Origin: Vitellaria paradoxa
Taxonomy: Eukaryota > Streptophyta > Magnoliopsida > Ericales > Sapotaceae
Length of the DNA: 64,000 nt
Direction: 5' to 3'
Assembly (NCBI GenBank): GCA_019916065.1
Contig: CM034238.1
Span: forward strand, 27,143,246-27,207,245
This document shows, one piece after another, positions 25,180-40,100 of this stretch; the stretch's first letter is position 1, and every line of letters starts with the position of its first letter. The notes beneath the pieces were generated by a model. It was given only the letters and a program-made list of their open reading frames with translations, ran no database searches and was not told the origin of the DNA. The position numbers and the translations under genes were made by a program.

Positions 25180-28100
25180 CTATAATCATAAGAATGAAAA
25201 AAATAAATAAATAAATAAACACAAAACAAGTGAAGAAATTATTTGAAGAATGATCATGCACATTTTTTACATGTACCTCTCGAGTTTCCATAGCAATTGC
25301 ATCATTTTCTTCAGCAAGAGCTTCTGCAAAATCCAATTTCTTCTTCAAGACAATAACTTCTGTGCGAAGGTCATTCCTCTCACTAGTAATTGCATTCAAA
25401 TCAGTCTTCAAGGACTCAACTGTATTGTTCATTTTTCCAATAGCCGTACCCATTTCAACAAGTTCCAATTCTAAAGTTTCATTTATCTTCCTTCTCTCTG
25501 ATAACTCCTCCTCAAAGGACCTTTTTGCCTCCAAGGCATCTTTGATGTTGGCTGTGAGCTCAAGATTTTGACTAGAAAGCAATTCTATAGACTCTTGTAA
25601 TTTGGAAATGTCTAACTGAAGGGAGGAGATAATGCCTGTCTTGTTCTGCAATTGAGCTTCTAGTATCTGACCATTGGCAACAGCTCCATCAAGCTCGCTC
25701 ATCCTTACTGCAAGCTCATCTTCTAAAGTCTCTAATGATGCTTCCAATTCTTCAATTTCATCTTTCTGGTCCTTCGTGTTAGACACCGACTCCTGCAACA
25801 AACTCAGATCAAATAACAATCCTTTCAGAACATCATCCTTCCTTGACAACTCAGTCTGAAGAGAGAAATTTTCAGTCATAAGTTCTTCAGCATAGTTTTC
25901 CAAGCACTCTAACTCTTCCATGAACTTAGATGTGATATCCAACTTTTCACTTATGACATGAAACATTTTTTCTAGTGCAGCATTTCTTTCATCAAGCACA
26001 TCAAATATTCTGCAACCTACAATGTCTGCATTTTCTGCTGCCTCAACACACTGCACTGCGCTTAAGCCCAATGCAACAAGGAAGTCCAACTTACTCTTGT
26101 GCAGAGATTGGAGTTCATTTTTCAAGTAAAGATTCTCCTCTTTCAAAGCATTACTTTTGTCGATATAGATTTGCAAATTCTGGCCTTTTGAGCTTAGTTC
26201 TTCTTTAGCAACAGATTGAGAAAGTTTGAGTTCATTAATTTCAACATTTACCAAATCAAAATCAGTCTGTAAATTGGTTATACTTGTCTCCAAGAATGAA
26301 ATTTTATCTCGCATTCCATGGTTTTCCACATCAACAGCATCTAGATGTCTTAAGGATACTTCAAGTTCTAATTTCTTCTCTTCCAAACTTTGAAGGACAG
26401 AAGAATACTCTGCCTTCAATTTCCTTAACTCAATCTCCAGCGACTTGTTTTCCACCTCAAGACAGCTCATTTTGCTTAGCTCCACATCTTTCATCTCCAA
26501 CTCATTTTGAATTTCATGTGCTGATGTTTCCAGCGAGAGAATGTCATCCTGTAACACTTTGTTCTGTCGATCAAGGTCAGAAATAAGGCTGGAAGAAATT
26601 CCTAGAGCCGTTTCCTTTTCCTTCACATCTTCTAGTAACTTTTTATATTCAGCTTCAAGTTTCTGAACGTGGGACAACAGTCTCATCTTCAAACTATCAT
26701 TTGACAGAACAGCATCCTTCAGAAATTTAATATCTTGTTCAAGAGCCTCATTTGCTTCAGCCATTTGTGTAATTTCTAAATTTCTTTCGTTGATCTTTGA
26801 CAGCAAATCCTGACTCTCCCTTTTTGCATCTTCAACTTCATTCTCAAGAAAACCAAACTCAGCCTGCTTATCCAGTGAGATCCATTCTTTCAATTCTGCA
26901 TCAACTAAGAGAAAAATCATCTCTCTCTTGAAGTTTTCGAGAATTTCAGAACAATTTAAGTTTTCCTTTTCAGCATTTTCTCTTTGGAATGCCATCTGTC
27001 TGAACTCTGAGGCCACGATAAGCAATTCAAAGTCTTTTGCAGAAATGTCCATCATGAAATTCTCCTCCTGAGATTTCAAGACTTCATCTCTACCTTTCAG
27101 AAAAGTTTCTTGATCCAGTAGTGATGCCAGCATGTTTCTATTACTCAGGTCTAGCTCTTTCATTAACATGGCAAGCTCAGAGCCCATGTGATTAGATCTT
27201 TGCAACATTAACTCCTCTTGCAGTTGCAAATCCAATATTTTCTCATCAAAACTGGTTAGCTTGATTGTGAGTTTACCAGTTTCATCTTCTTTCCTTGAGA
27301 TACGATCAAAGCCATTCTTAATGTCAGCCAGTAATTTCCCCTGAAGGATTCTACACATTTCAAGCTCTTTTCTGGATTTGAAATTGTGCTGCCTTAACTC
27401 CGATATAACAGAGTTTGATTCAGATAGCCCATGGTGAAGCAAACCATTCTCTGCATGTAGCCCAGTTACGGTTTCCAACAATAATCCCATATGACAAAGA
27501 TGCAGCACAGAGACAGCACAATCTTTTGCTACAATTTCAGACCAGATGTCCTCAATCCATGAATGCATCAAGTTCATTGAGACTTCAAGTTGAGATTTCA
27601 CGCAGAGAAAATCGTTGAGGATAGACATAAAATCTTCCTTAGAAGTGATGTGGATCTGTGCAATGACACCTTCCAGTTCCAAGACTAGCTTCTTCATTTG
27701 TATCAAATCTGAATTGCTTTGTTTTTCAAGGTTTTCGTAATGCAAATCCTTCTGATCATTAGCAACTTGCAAGCTTTGTACCTCTCTGACTAGGATATCC
27801 TTCTCGTTGATTAAGGTGGCCTCCATTTTCTTCAGCTCTTCAATCTCAAGCTTCAAGGTTTCATTTGCTATCAACAGCTCATTTACCATAAAATCTGCTT
27901 CCTTGATGGTATCTTGGGCCTCTTCAAATTTATCAAGAATGCAAGAAGCCTCCGCTGTTTTCTGGGCTGCAGCAACCTTTGCATCACCAAGTTCAAGCTC
28001 TAGTGACTACAGAAAATCGAGAGGGAGAAGGGACAACAAAAAAGACTTTTAGGTTCTGAAAGATGTAGAATCAGTGGGGAATTAAATTGATACATAGATT

Positions 28101-31100
28101 CATCATCAACAATATGAATTTTATTAAAACATAACAGGGAATTTACAACTGGCAAATACAGCGGTGGGGAAAGAAATATTATATTTATATACTAGTGAAT
28201 GCCCGTGCAAAACACGGACACCCATCACCTAATTTAGTCTTAAAATTTTTTAAGTTTTTTTGGTCTTATTTTTACCAAAAATTATTTTTTTAAAAGTTAT
28301 AATTTTTAAATATATTAATCACATTTAAAAAAAAATCATATCTATTTAAGTAAAAATTATCTATTTAGATAAAAAAAAAAGAATGAAAAAGGTAATATTT
28401 TTATTTTTTGACTTTAATTAATTAATTTATTTTTATTATTTATTAAAATAATGCAATAATATATATTACATATTAATTTATAAATTTATTTATATTATTT
28501 ATTAAAATAATTTATTATAATAAAATATTTGAATAAAATAATTTATTTTTATATGATATAACAAAAATGGATAAAATTTTAAAATTGACAAAATATTTGT
28601 GAAAAAAATAGAGTGAAAAAATATTTTTTATTTATGTTTTTTGTTTAAGTTTTTATTTTTTTGGAAACAAAAAAACGTAAACAGATTTAACAAATATATT
28701 TTTATTGCGAGTTTACAAAATTTTAAAAACATAAACAGAAAACAAAAACATTACCAAACGGGACCAAAATAAATCTAAATGAAAATTTATAAAAATAATC
28801 TATAAAAATAAATTTTACTAATTAAAAGAGACTGAAGTATTCCCACAATGTTTGATAAAAATATAAAAGTATAAAATTTTATTATTTAATTTAAAATATT
28901 AATTTAAAAACTTTTATATATAAAGTATTAAAAAATATGAGAAAAATGAAAAAATATTTTTTATACAAAATGAACGAAAAGTCAATTAAAGTAGAGAGTA
29001 AAAACGTTAATTTAAATATTTAATGGTTAAAAATAATTTCAAATTAAAATTGTAATAAACATATTTAAATATTATTTTTTAAAAATAATACATAGCCTTT
29101 GTATAATCTCTTGAGTTTATCATAAAATCTTGAATGCACCAGATGATCAGATACAGAGGTGGCCCAGGGGGAGGCTAGTGATGCATAAAAGAACGAGCGG
29201 TTAGCTAGCTAAGCTCTGCAATGTGAGAATACTAAACACTGGGGCAACTGTGCACAACAACAAAGCATAAATCATCCAATCACACTGGCCAGATCGATAC
29301 GTCCCCCTCAATGTGAGGGGCTCTGTACGCCACGTATCCAACGATTAAGGGTGTGTTTGGAATTGTATAAAATTGTATAAAACTATAAAAGTTAATGTCT
29401 CGTAATTTATACAGTGAGTAGAGAATTTAAATTTTATAATCTTGTAATTCGTATTTGTAGAGATTTATAGAGTTTTGATTATTTTGTTTTATTTTGTTGA
29501 GCTCCAAATGGAGCCTAAACTGATTGTTGTGTTTTATTAAATAAATTTGTAAAATAAATTTATATAAAAAATTATAAAAATAACTTATATAATCTTTAAT
29601 AAATATGTAAAATTTTAATGAATATTTAAAAAAAATTAACAAAATATGAGAAGAGTAAAAGATTGTGTTTTCATATAAAGTGAGAGAAAAGATAACTAAA
29701 TTAAAAAAATAAAAAATAATTCTAACAATTGATTAAATTCAATAATTAAAAATATCTCAAATTTAAATTTTGTAACTTTTTATCTTAAATTCTGACACAA
29801 AAAAGTATAAAAGTACATGTATTTAAATTTTTAAATTTTAAATACATTTAAATTAAATTTTTTCCATCAAAAAATTAAATTTTTAAATAATATTATTTTT
29901 AATTTTTAATTTAAATACATTTTTATTTTCTCTCTCTCTCTCTCTCTGTCACTCCCTCACACCCCCTCCCTCCCTCCCTCCCTCTAAGGATGTCAACGGG
30001 GCGGGTATGACCTTCCCCATCCCCGTCCCCGTTTAACAATACCCTTATCCTTACCCATCCCCGTTTCGGGGAAAAAAAATTTTCCCATACCCGTCCCCAC
30101 AAGGTAATGAATGCCCCATCCCTGTCCCCGTTTACTCGCCAAGTATACTAACTACTACAAATTATACACTATATGTATAAAATAAATATTTAAAATTATT
30201 ATAAATATTATATATATTAAATAAAAATATATATTACATATATATATTAAATAAAAAGTAAAAAAATATACAAATATTTGACTTTGACTGGTGCAATTAA
30301 CCAAAGAGGAAGAGGCCTTTATTTATAATCTCACAAGACCTCCACTTCTTTGTGAGAAACCAATGTGAGACTTCCAAAGGAGTCACCATGCCAACAAAAT
30401 TAACAATAAATATTTAAACGGGTACAGGGCGGGGTGAGGACTATTGTACCCGTCTCCGTTCCCGTACCCGTTCGGGTAACATTTCAAATCTTCATATCTG
30501 TCCCCGTCCTCGCTATTAACATCCCTATACCCTCCCCGAACAAGACAGGTGAAGCGGGTACCCATCGAGTACAGATATATTTGACATCCCTACCTCTCTC
30601 TCCCGTCACTCCCCCCAACCCCCTCTCTCTTCTGTCACTCCCCCACCCCCTCTCTCTCTCTTCTGTCACTCAGCGCCAACCTGCTGCCTCTCTCTGTCTC
30701 TCGCCAGCAACCCCCTTCCCCCTCCCTCAAATATTGCCATGTCGACATTGTGTATATGTGTATGTTTGTGAAAAATGCGGCAACTTGTGAAAGAAGTTTT
30801 GTTTAGGAAGAATCTCAGCCGTTCATTAATATGAAAAATTTAATCTCAACCATCAATTATAATTTGTGAGAGGGAAATTTTTGAAATGGGATATGTTTTA
30901 TTATGTAGATATTGTGATGGATAAATACAGAAAGAAAAAGGTTATTAGGACAAACTCCACTTTCATTAATTCTTTAGGAAAATAAAATAGAAAAACTTAC
31001 GTCTTTTTCCTGGCACCAGCAACTGCCAACTTCTTGCACAATTTCTTCAAGTGTCTGCAGCTTGTGATCTAAAGACTCCATTTTGAATCCAAACTGCTTC

Positions 31101-34100
31101 TCAAAGCTACTTATTGCACCTTGTAAAGAAAGCACCTGAGTCACAACACATTTAACATTCTCCTGATTCTGCTTTTCAGACATCTGGACCTCTTTTTGCT
31201 CAACACGTAGTCTGTTCATCTCTAATTGCACTCCTTTTAAGCTTTCAAGGGCTGACTCTAATTCGGTTTTCAGAAGAACTATTGTAGCATCTATATTCCT
31301 TTCACCCTTCTGAATTCTTCTAGATGTCAAGTTTCTCTGATCAAATGAACATCCTTGCAGATTATTGTCTAACTTAAAAGAGCAATCCGAAATTTCAGTG
31401 TTCAAGTCCTCAATAGCATGCAAGCCTACATTGTCATTGTGTTTGTTTGCTTCACTACCTGTCTGCAGCAAAATCTAGATACCTTTAATTAACAATTTTA
31501 AAACCCTTGAACAGTATATGATAAACAAAAAATTAAATGAAGCAAAAAGATTAGCTTACCCGTGCTACAATTTTTCCATCATTAGACATAACAACATGAC
31601 TTTCCCGAGCATTATCTTTCTTGGGACTCACAACTTGCTGTGTATACTCATTAATACACGATCTAATCATTGAAACACCACTTTTTAGTTCAGTAAGTTT
31701 GTCACTTGTTTTCAGAATTTCATTTTCTTGAATTTCTTCAAGTTTCTGCTCCATAGCACGAACACGTTCCTGCTCCATGGAGAGCTGCAGTCTTAGCATA
31801 CCACAACTCTCCTCAGACACATTCCGGTCCCTTATAAGAGACTGAATTTGTTTCTCAGCTCCAACAATTTCAGCAGCCTGATTGTGGAATAAGGCATCCT
31901 TATGCCTTAATGCATCAAGATGAGTAGAGTTTATCTCAGATAACCTGTTCACAATCACAAAAGCAACTGTCGCAGAGATTGATGCTTGTCGAATTTGCTC
32001 CTTCCCTTGCCTAATTTTGTTCTCCAGCTCTGCTATGGTAGATGTTTTTGAGCTCAACTGTGAAGTCAACAGGAGGATTTCTTTATCCTTTTCACTGCAC
32101 TCTTGTTGGTGTGCTTCTGTTATGACCAAAGTTGCCCCTTTCAATGACCTCAGCATGCACTCCAAGTCACTTCTTCTACTGTTAGCATCTTCTAAACAGT
32201 GGTTAAGTTTTTCAATTAACAACTCCTTCTCAGATATCATTTTTCTGATCCTGCCAACCCGTTCAAAAATCGAAGTCCTTTTCTGAGGTAAGGAACCAGA
32301 AATAAAGTCAAGCTGATCAGATGCATCTTTGATTGCCTCACACCCATCAGCAAGAAAAATTTCAATCTCACTAGTCAACAATTCCCATTCTTCAGATAAT
32401 GTTATCAGTTCTTTATCTTTAGCTTCTAGCTTTCCATTCAACTTTTTGTTTTCTTCAGCCATGACAGATAATTCTTTCTGCAGCTGCTTTGATTCAGTTT
32501 GCAGAAGTGCCAATTTCTGCTCTGTCTGCATCTCTTTATGATTACTTTCTTGGACTTGCTGCTGAAGTACAGCAAGTTCATCCTGCAAGCAAACTATTAC
32601 CTCAGCAGTTTCGGCCTCAACTTGCCTCCGAACTTCTTCCATTTCTTCTTCATTAGATGCCTGAAATGCACGATCACTTTGGTACCACATATTCAACTTC
32701 TTGGCCTTTTCAAGAGAGTGTTGCATCTTCTTTAAATTTGCTTGCAAAGGGGAATCTTCACTTTCTGAATTCTTAAAAGATGGGGGACCTCTTAAATCTT
32801 GACAAAATATTTGCTCTTTCAAATTGGAGATTTCAAGCTCCTGTTTACTTAAAAGGTCAGCATATCGGCTGTTAGTATCCCTGAGATCTTCTATTTCATC
32901 AATTAACAGAATTTGCTGGGAATCCAGAGCTTCAATAACAGATTTTGCTTCCTGGAGTTCTGCCTTCACATCTTCGTGTTGGTTGGTTATCAACTTAAGG
33001 TTTCCTTTTGCCAACTCAAGATCTCTATTCAAACACAGTTCCCTCTCTACCATTTCTGCATGAGATGACCTCTCTTCGGCGAGAATGATCTTTAGAATAT
33101 CCACCTCAAGTTGCAAGTCCATGATTTCTTCTGTGTGTTTGGTCAGAGTTTCATGCTCTGTCTGCTTCTTTTCTTCCGGACCTCTCCCAAGTGATTGATC
33201 ATCTAGATGTGGATCTTCCACTATGGACACCTGATATCATGATTTTAACACCATTAGGAAAACATAAATTTGTTTGGGAACAAACAGAAACAAAAAAATA
33301 AAATATAAATCATGAAGAACAAGGATTAAGAAACATATTATTGGCTGTGTTTTATGCAATGATACAACTACAAGGCAACTCTGACACCCTCAGTAGTCTT
33401 GGAATGTTCACACAAGGGGAAGTGTTTGGGTATGTATTTCTTTGACACCCTCCATTTCTCTTTCCATCCTCATTTTCCTTCAACTTCTCTTCAAAATCAG
33501 TAGTCAGAAACAAGTAATAGAAGTTTATTTTAAACACAATTACCTTTATGACTTCAGTACTACTATCATGGGTTGCAGTGAAGTTGAATGAAGCACGTAT
33601 ATCTTCGATTTCTCTGCATAATACAGAGAGGTAATCATATAACTGATATAAAACAACATGAAGATGATACTAGAAGACAAAAACTTATTGGAAGAAAATG
33701 ATTGCAGCACCTGCTAAGCCGGGCATTTTTCTCTAAGCAAGAGCTTAATTTATTCCTGCACTCTTCTAACTCATTGAGAGTTTTATTCAACTGAAAAACA
33801 AAAATAAAAATAAGAAGGTGAACGCAAAAGCGAGACACTAAGACATGTATTTCATAGACATAAAAGGTTAAATAATTAGGTGGAACTTCACTAAACAACC
33901 TCCAAGTGCAGTAAATCATTTTCTTTACTGATACATAGAGCTTCCTGCCATAGTGAAGGATTTTGTGAAGGTTAGAAAAGTGAATGGAGTTGAATTCCAA
34001 ATTCTAAATCAGTTAGAAAACGAATTGTAAAGCAACTAAGCTTACCTGATTTGGAATATCCATTTTTGCATGGTAAAGCTGCTTTGGGTTCTCATCCAGA

Positions 34101-37100
34101 AAATGAACCAGCTGGAAACAAAGAATATTTAAGGCACAGAGAGAGAGGGAGAACACAACATAAAATTTTCACTCAGATTCATAAAGAGACCTGAGTCCGC
34201 AGTTCAGATACTTCAGCCAGTAGCATTTCTCTCTCTCCTTCTTCATAGAATTCTTGAAATCTGTAAATAACAATATTGATATCACTAGAAAACTAGCGAA
34301 GTATTGTTCAACAAACCCTTAATTTTTTTTTTTCAAAACCTACCTTCTAACTTGTGCTGAAAGCCTGATATTCTCCGAAGCAAAGCGAGTCACTTCTGGA
34401 TTCCTATCTACTTTAACTTGAAGGAGTTGGATCTCTTCAGATAGGGCTCTGTTCTCTTCAAGTAAATAAGTATCTGCAGATATTAAGCCACCAACAAGTG
34501 ATTCCATTCGTTGAATTTTGTCCTCTCGAAACTTCAGCATCATTTTTGTGCACCTAGTGTCCTCCTCTCGTTGACGAACCTGAGATGTTACATGTCTATG
34601 AGAAGTAATTAAGTTACAGTTCATAAGGCAAAGTCCTCCTCCGTTTTCTTAACGTAGTTCCCCCTTTACCCTACACCAAAAGGGAAGAACAAAAGAAGAA
34701 ATGCTCACCAAACGATTTAACTGTTCAATTTCAACCTCAAGTTGCTTAGTAGAAGTTTCTGCCATCTGTTCTCTTCTCAAGGCACCAGCAAGTGTAGTCT
34801 GCAGTGATTTTAACTGACAAGCCAAGAACAAGGAAAAGATTAGTACAAAATTAATACAAGAAACTCATTATATCAATTTAATCCCCTGAAACAAAAGAAG
34901 TTAGGAATGAGCATTAAACTTATTTCAAATAGTTGATTGGGTATCAAATTGCTTTGTTTACATTATTTTATATAAATCGCATGTCATTTTGTGGAATCAA
35001 CTTGAATGTGAAAACCTATATTTTCTGGTTTTTTTATACAATTAACAACCTATATACCTGTTTAGAAGATAATCCAAGAATGCCCTTAGGTTCAGATCCA
35101 GTCAGATTATCTGTTTGTTGCTGATCCATTTCAATTGCTTTCTCATCACAAGAACTTTCAGGTTCTAGTATTGTATCTCCCATGATTTTTGGACCAAATG
35201 ATAGAGACCTAGATACATTCTGACGTTTGAGGGTAGAAAGCTCATCCTATTTCAAAAACAGTTGTTAGTATCAAACAAGTAAACTGACCAGGATTTTTGA
35301 ATTAGAACATTAAAATTCAATCCCAACTTTTAACTGCCGTATCTGGTGTTGTAGTGCAATTACATCTCCTGAAGAATCTTCATTCACGATCGCCTTCATC
35401 ATGAAGAATGGAAAAGTGCATGGTTCAAAAAGAGGGTTTTTCAAATGTCCTAATCAGGCCATACAACTTTAAGCACGTAAAATAAGCTTACATTATTCTG
35501 AATGAGTTTTGCTCGTTGGGCAAACTTTAAAGTATTCAGTGTTTCAGCAGCACAGCTGGAAGAAAAAGGAGAAAGGAGAATAAAAGAATCAGCGTGGAAG
35601 TCAGCTAGATTTCAAATCCAGGTGCTTAAGAAATGAAAGTAAAGTGCATAAAATGTATGTACCAACCAGATTGATGGGCTGACATTGGCTATTATCATTG
35701 TTTTTGAGTTTCCACCAAGTGAATCCTGAATTTGCTCTCTTGTTAAAATAAAATCACAAAAGACACATGTAACCCTGATGAAGGGGAAAATACATGATTT
35801 AGAATTCACCTGAAGAAGAAAAGTCAGCCTTGAATCTCTGTAAGGAATATGTCTTGGCTTTCCATGGGCAACGTCTACAAGCACCATTATTACATGACTG
35901 CAAAAAGAAACTGTCACCAACAGCCAAAAAAGTAAAATAAAAACAGAGTGCAGAAAATATTATGGGGAAAAAAAAAACAGTATTATATAGCTAACAAAAA
36001 AATTTGTTAATGATTGCATTACCCCAGCGTAGATAATGATTTGTTTATGTTGGCAGCCTCCTTTAAGCGTTCACCTTCGGCGCCAGAACTTTTCTGCCTG
36101 GTAAGGGATCAATAATATCAGTGATGTAGTATTATGAAACCCCCCCTCTCTCTCTCTCTCTCTTTCTCAACAAGCTTGGAAAGATGCATTACCTTTCTGA
36201 GCCCGCTAGGTCAACAAGGTTTAGCCTTGCAAATCGCAAGTTAGATGCGGCATCCTTTTCCCACCTACTTTCAATAATGCATGTAAAGACACTATGTGAA
36301 CGACTGCTCTCTCTATTCATATGAGTTGCAGCGACTTTCCTATTTGAAGAACCCTATTGCAAAAATATGAAGGCTTAGAGCACCAAAGGACACACACATG
36401 CACAAAAATAGAGCGAGTGAGAGAACAAATCAAACTGGAAAAGATACGAATCAAAGGTTGGTAACCTGAGTCAGAAGCTTAAGAATATCACCCACGGTCT
36501 GCACTTCAAATTCTGAGAGATTTTCAACATACACACCCTTCTTGGTGTCCTCCCGCAGCTACAAATAATTGTAAATAAGCATAACAGAATGACAGCTATA
36601 TACATATATATTTATCATTCCAAGACATGAAAGCTAATAGAAGAACAAAGCTTACTAGCAAATTTGTAGATGACGGATCAAGGAGATCAGTAATTTGTTC
36701 ATTGTAGATCTCTAAGAAAGAACACTTGCAACTGTATTTCAATCTCTCGTCTCTTCGGCTTTCCTCTTCCTACGGAAGAATAAGAGAAGCATTAATTAAT
36801 AGTAGCTACAGTACTTATGAAGAAGTCAAAGGTGAACGACCAAAACCAAGCAAAGAATATAGGGTTTACAGCTCTGATTCTTGCAAACAAGAATTCAAAT
36901 ATACGTGGAGTCATTCCGCGATTTGGACTAGGCCTAACTTCCAGTTCATCAATCTCACCGAGCATTGTGTATGTCTTCCCACTTCCAGTCTACATAATTA
37001 CACTCATTCATGTCAAAAAATAAGATTTTTAACCAAATATATACAAAAGAAGTGAATTGTTATAAACAATATTTCAACACATATAGATGGATCTTCTTCA

Positions 37101-40100
37101 GTACGTGATGAATACGAAAACTTTCTACGGTTCAACTTGATGGAGTTTTTGGGTCATATAGATACAAAATTGTAGAGAATTATGATTTTTCCTTTTTGAT
37201 CATTTTTTTTTTTTTTTGACAAAAGAAGAAAATGGGGGTCCATCCACAACATTGACAAAAGAAGAGTACGTGGAATGCATCATAACCAAGGTTGTGGAAT
37301 GTATCATAACCAAGGTTGTTAAAAATCTTGATTTAAATCTTAAAATTTTATGATTTTACAATGTTAGAGTGAGAAAACTTGTTTGACCATATATAAAATT
37401 TTAATAGGAGTAAAATAGGTGAAATCTTAATTTTGGAATGTAAAATCAGTAAAATCTCGATTTTATAGGTGATTTTACCAATTTTAAAAACTGAGAGCCC
37501 GTTTAACAATGCTGTCGTTTTTTTGTTGTTATTTTTCTGTTACCATTTTTTGTTTTTTGTTTTCTGTTGTCGTTTATTTTTTTTGAAATGAAAACTGAAA
37601 CTGCGTTTGGAAAATGCAAGTTTGTTTATAATTATTAATTTTTTATTTTAGAAAATATTTAATTTTATTAGTTTTAAAAAATTAATAGAACTTAATAAAT
37701 TAATAGAAAATATTTAATTTTATTAATTAAATTAATATAATAAATTATTTATTAAAATCATTTAATTCAATAAATATAAAATATATTAAATTGTATCATT
37801 TATTAAAAATAATTTAATAAAATATATTTCATATTAAATAAATAATTAAATTATAGTAATTATTAAATTAAATTATTTATTTTTAAATTAATTAAATTCA
37901 TTTAATTATATATTAAAATAATTTAATAAAATATATTTTATATAAATTAAATTAATTACATCATAAATAATTTAATTTAATTATGATATTTTTTTAAAAT
38001 AATTTAATAATAATTATTAAATTAAACTAAATTAAAAAATAATGCAATTTAATTATTTATTATTAATTATTTTATATAAATTAATTTAATTATTAAATTA
38101 AATAAATTAACTATGGTATTTATTTCAGATAATTTAGCAATAATTAATTATTAGATTAAATTAAATTAAATTAATTTAGTTTTATTATTTATTAAAAATA
38201 ATTTATATTAATTTATATAATTTATTTAATTTATTGAATTTAATTATATTATTTATTAAAATAACTTATTTTAATAAAATATTTGAATAAAATAATTTAT
38301 TTTTATGTAATGTAACAAAAATAGACAAAGTTTTAAAATTGACAAAATATTGGCAATAGAAAAAAAAACCAGAGTGAAAATACCTTTTTTCTGGTTACGT
38401 TTTTCTGTTTATGTTTTCATTTTTTTTTGGAAACAAAAAAAGTAAACAGGTTTGTTAAACATGTTTCTGTTGCGAGTTTACAAAATTTTGAAAACATAAA
38501 CAGAAAACAGAAACGTTACCAAACGGGGTCTAAATATTTTTGTGTAATTTTTTCAAATGAAATAGACTTTTATGGCTTTTTTTTTTCAAGTGACAGAGTA
38601 TAACTGTTTCACTCGTTATTTATTTTCTTTTTTTTTTTTGTAATTTTTTTTATTCTATGACATTATTATTGAGGACCATGTGCATTGTTCCATAAAATTT
38701 ATTACCGTAAATTAAATGTAGTAGTTGGGATAGAAGGTAGGAGACCTATGATAAAATTTTACAAATATATTTCAAATCCTATAAAAAATTAAGATAAAAC
38801 AAAGTTAGCATATTAATATCAATTGTATAGATCCCACCAAACCTTTTAAAAGTCTCAATTATATTATTGGGTAAATGGGGATAGAATCAGATATAGAATT
38901 TTTTGTGAACGTTGTTAAGGGTTCATTTTGTTGATATCAGTCGATTTTTGTGTATGACATTTTTTTGATGTATTTTGTGTTCTCTTTTATTAATAAATTT
39001 TTTTTCTTAAAAAAGTAATAGAAGTTCTAAATGAAAAATTGTAGTATAATAAATTATATTTCATGTTATAGGCTTTGGGTAAAATCTTGCGATTTTGCAA
39101 TTTGATTCTACGATTTTGAATAGAATCAAATTGAATAGAATCTCAATTTTCAACAACTTGATCATAATAATTAATTTTTAACAACTTGCAGGAAGATGCT
39201 GTAGAAAAGAAATTTAACTAGACGTGATATATTAATGGTAGATTTTCTGGTGTGAGGACATAGAAAGATGTCCCTGACTACTTGAACTCCAAATATAAAT
39301 TAGATCCAAAGCCATGTTTATTTTCCATAGTGTTGAGTTTTAGTATTCGAAAAAATTTAGGTACTTAGACGATAAATCATGGGGCTGTTTGGCCTCCAAC
39401 CAAATACCAAAACTTACCAAAAGTTACAAAAAGTTTGTACTTTCTTCCAATTAAATTTTGCAACATATCACCTTTACATCAAATCTTTGTACTTTTACTG
39501 TACTTTTTGGCCAACTTTTTTCCAAACAAACACCCCCCATATAGATATTGACAATAATATTTGAATGTGTGCAAACTATTTTTGAGGTTGCTACATGGAA
39601 TACACAAAACATTCTGCTACCAGGAGTTCAATTAGTCCAAAACATCAACATGGATTTCCCACTTAACATCAACACTTTTGTTGCAATTGCTACCATGAGT
39701 TCACATGCAAGTCAAAGGTGAGCAAGCAAGACCAAGAGTGTTGGTACATGTAAACATGTTAGTATATGTAATGTTTTGAGCCTTTTTTGTTTATAGATAA
39801 CCATCAGTGCGAATGATTCTTCAAGTACCAGTAAGACATTTAGAAATAACCAATTTCCCCAAAATACCTGCCCATAGGCGAACATACAGCTGTTGTATCC
39901 AGACAAGCAATTCTCAACCATTGGCAGACCAACCATCCTGAAAAGTGTTTCCTACAAAGTTCCCAAGGATTTTAAATCACATGTAACAAATCTTGTAACT
40001 TAATTATAGACTTTTGAAGTTCTATACAGACCTGGTCTACTGTTTCACATGCTACATGGTCAAATGTAAATCGAGTTTCTGGTTGCCCAATCCAAGTGAT

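Larger units (their letters stand above)
28007..31000 (-). repeat. Kinesin intron 21, filled with transposon fragments
   Basis: The 3-kb intron holds, from left to right: a Helitron-like 3' end at 28192-28213; AT-rich sequence related to intron 3 (28430-28780); a 167-bp Tourist-like MITE (29349-29515); a CT-rich minisatellite (29930-29985, resuming at 30590-30700); and, within it, a transposon with GGATGTCAA ends (29988-30590). No coding sequence was recognised. Confidence 0.7.
36990..39867 (-). repeat. Kinesin intron 3, filled with transposons
   Basis: The 2.9-kb intron between the exon pair that makes the P-loop contains a roughly 1.05-kb AT-rich element (37492-38535) and a 157-bp MITE (39381-39537). 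The rest is AT-rich with poly-T runs. No coding sequence was seen. Confidence 0.75.
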
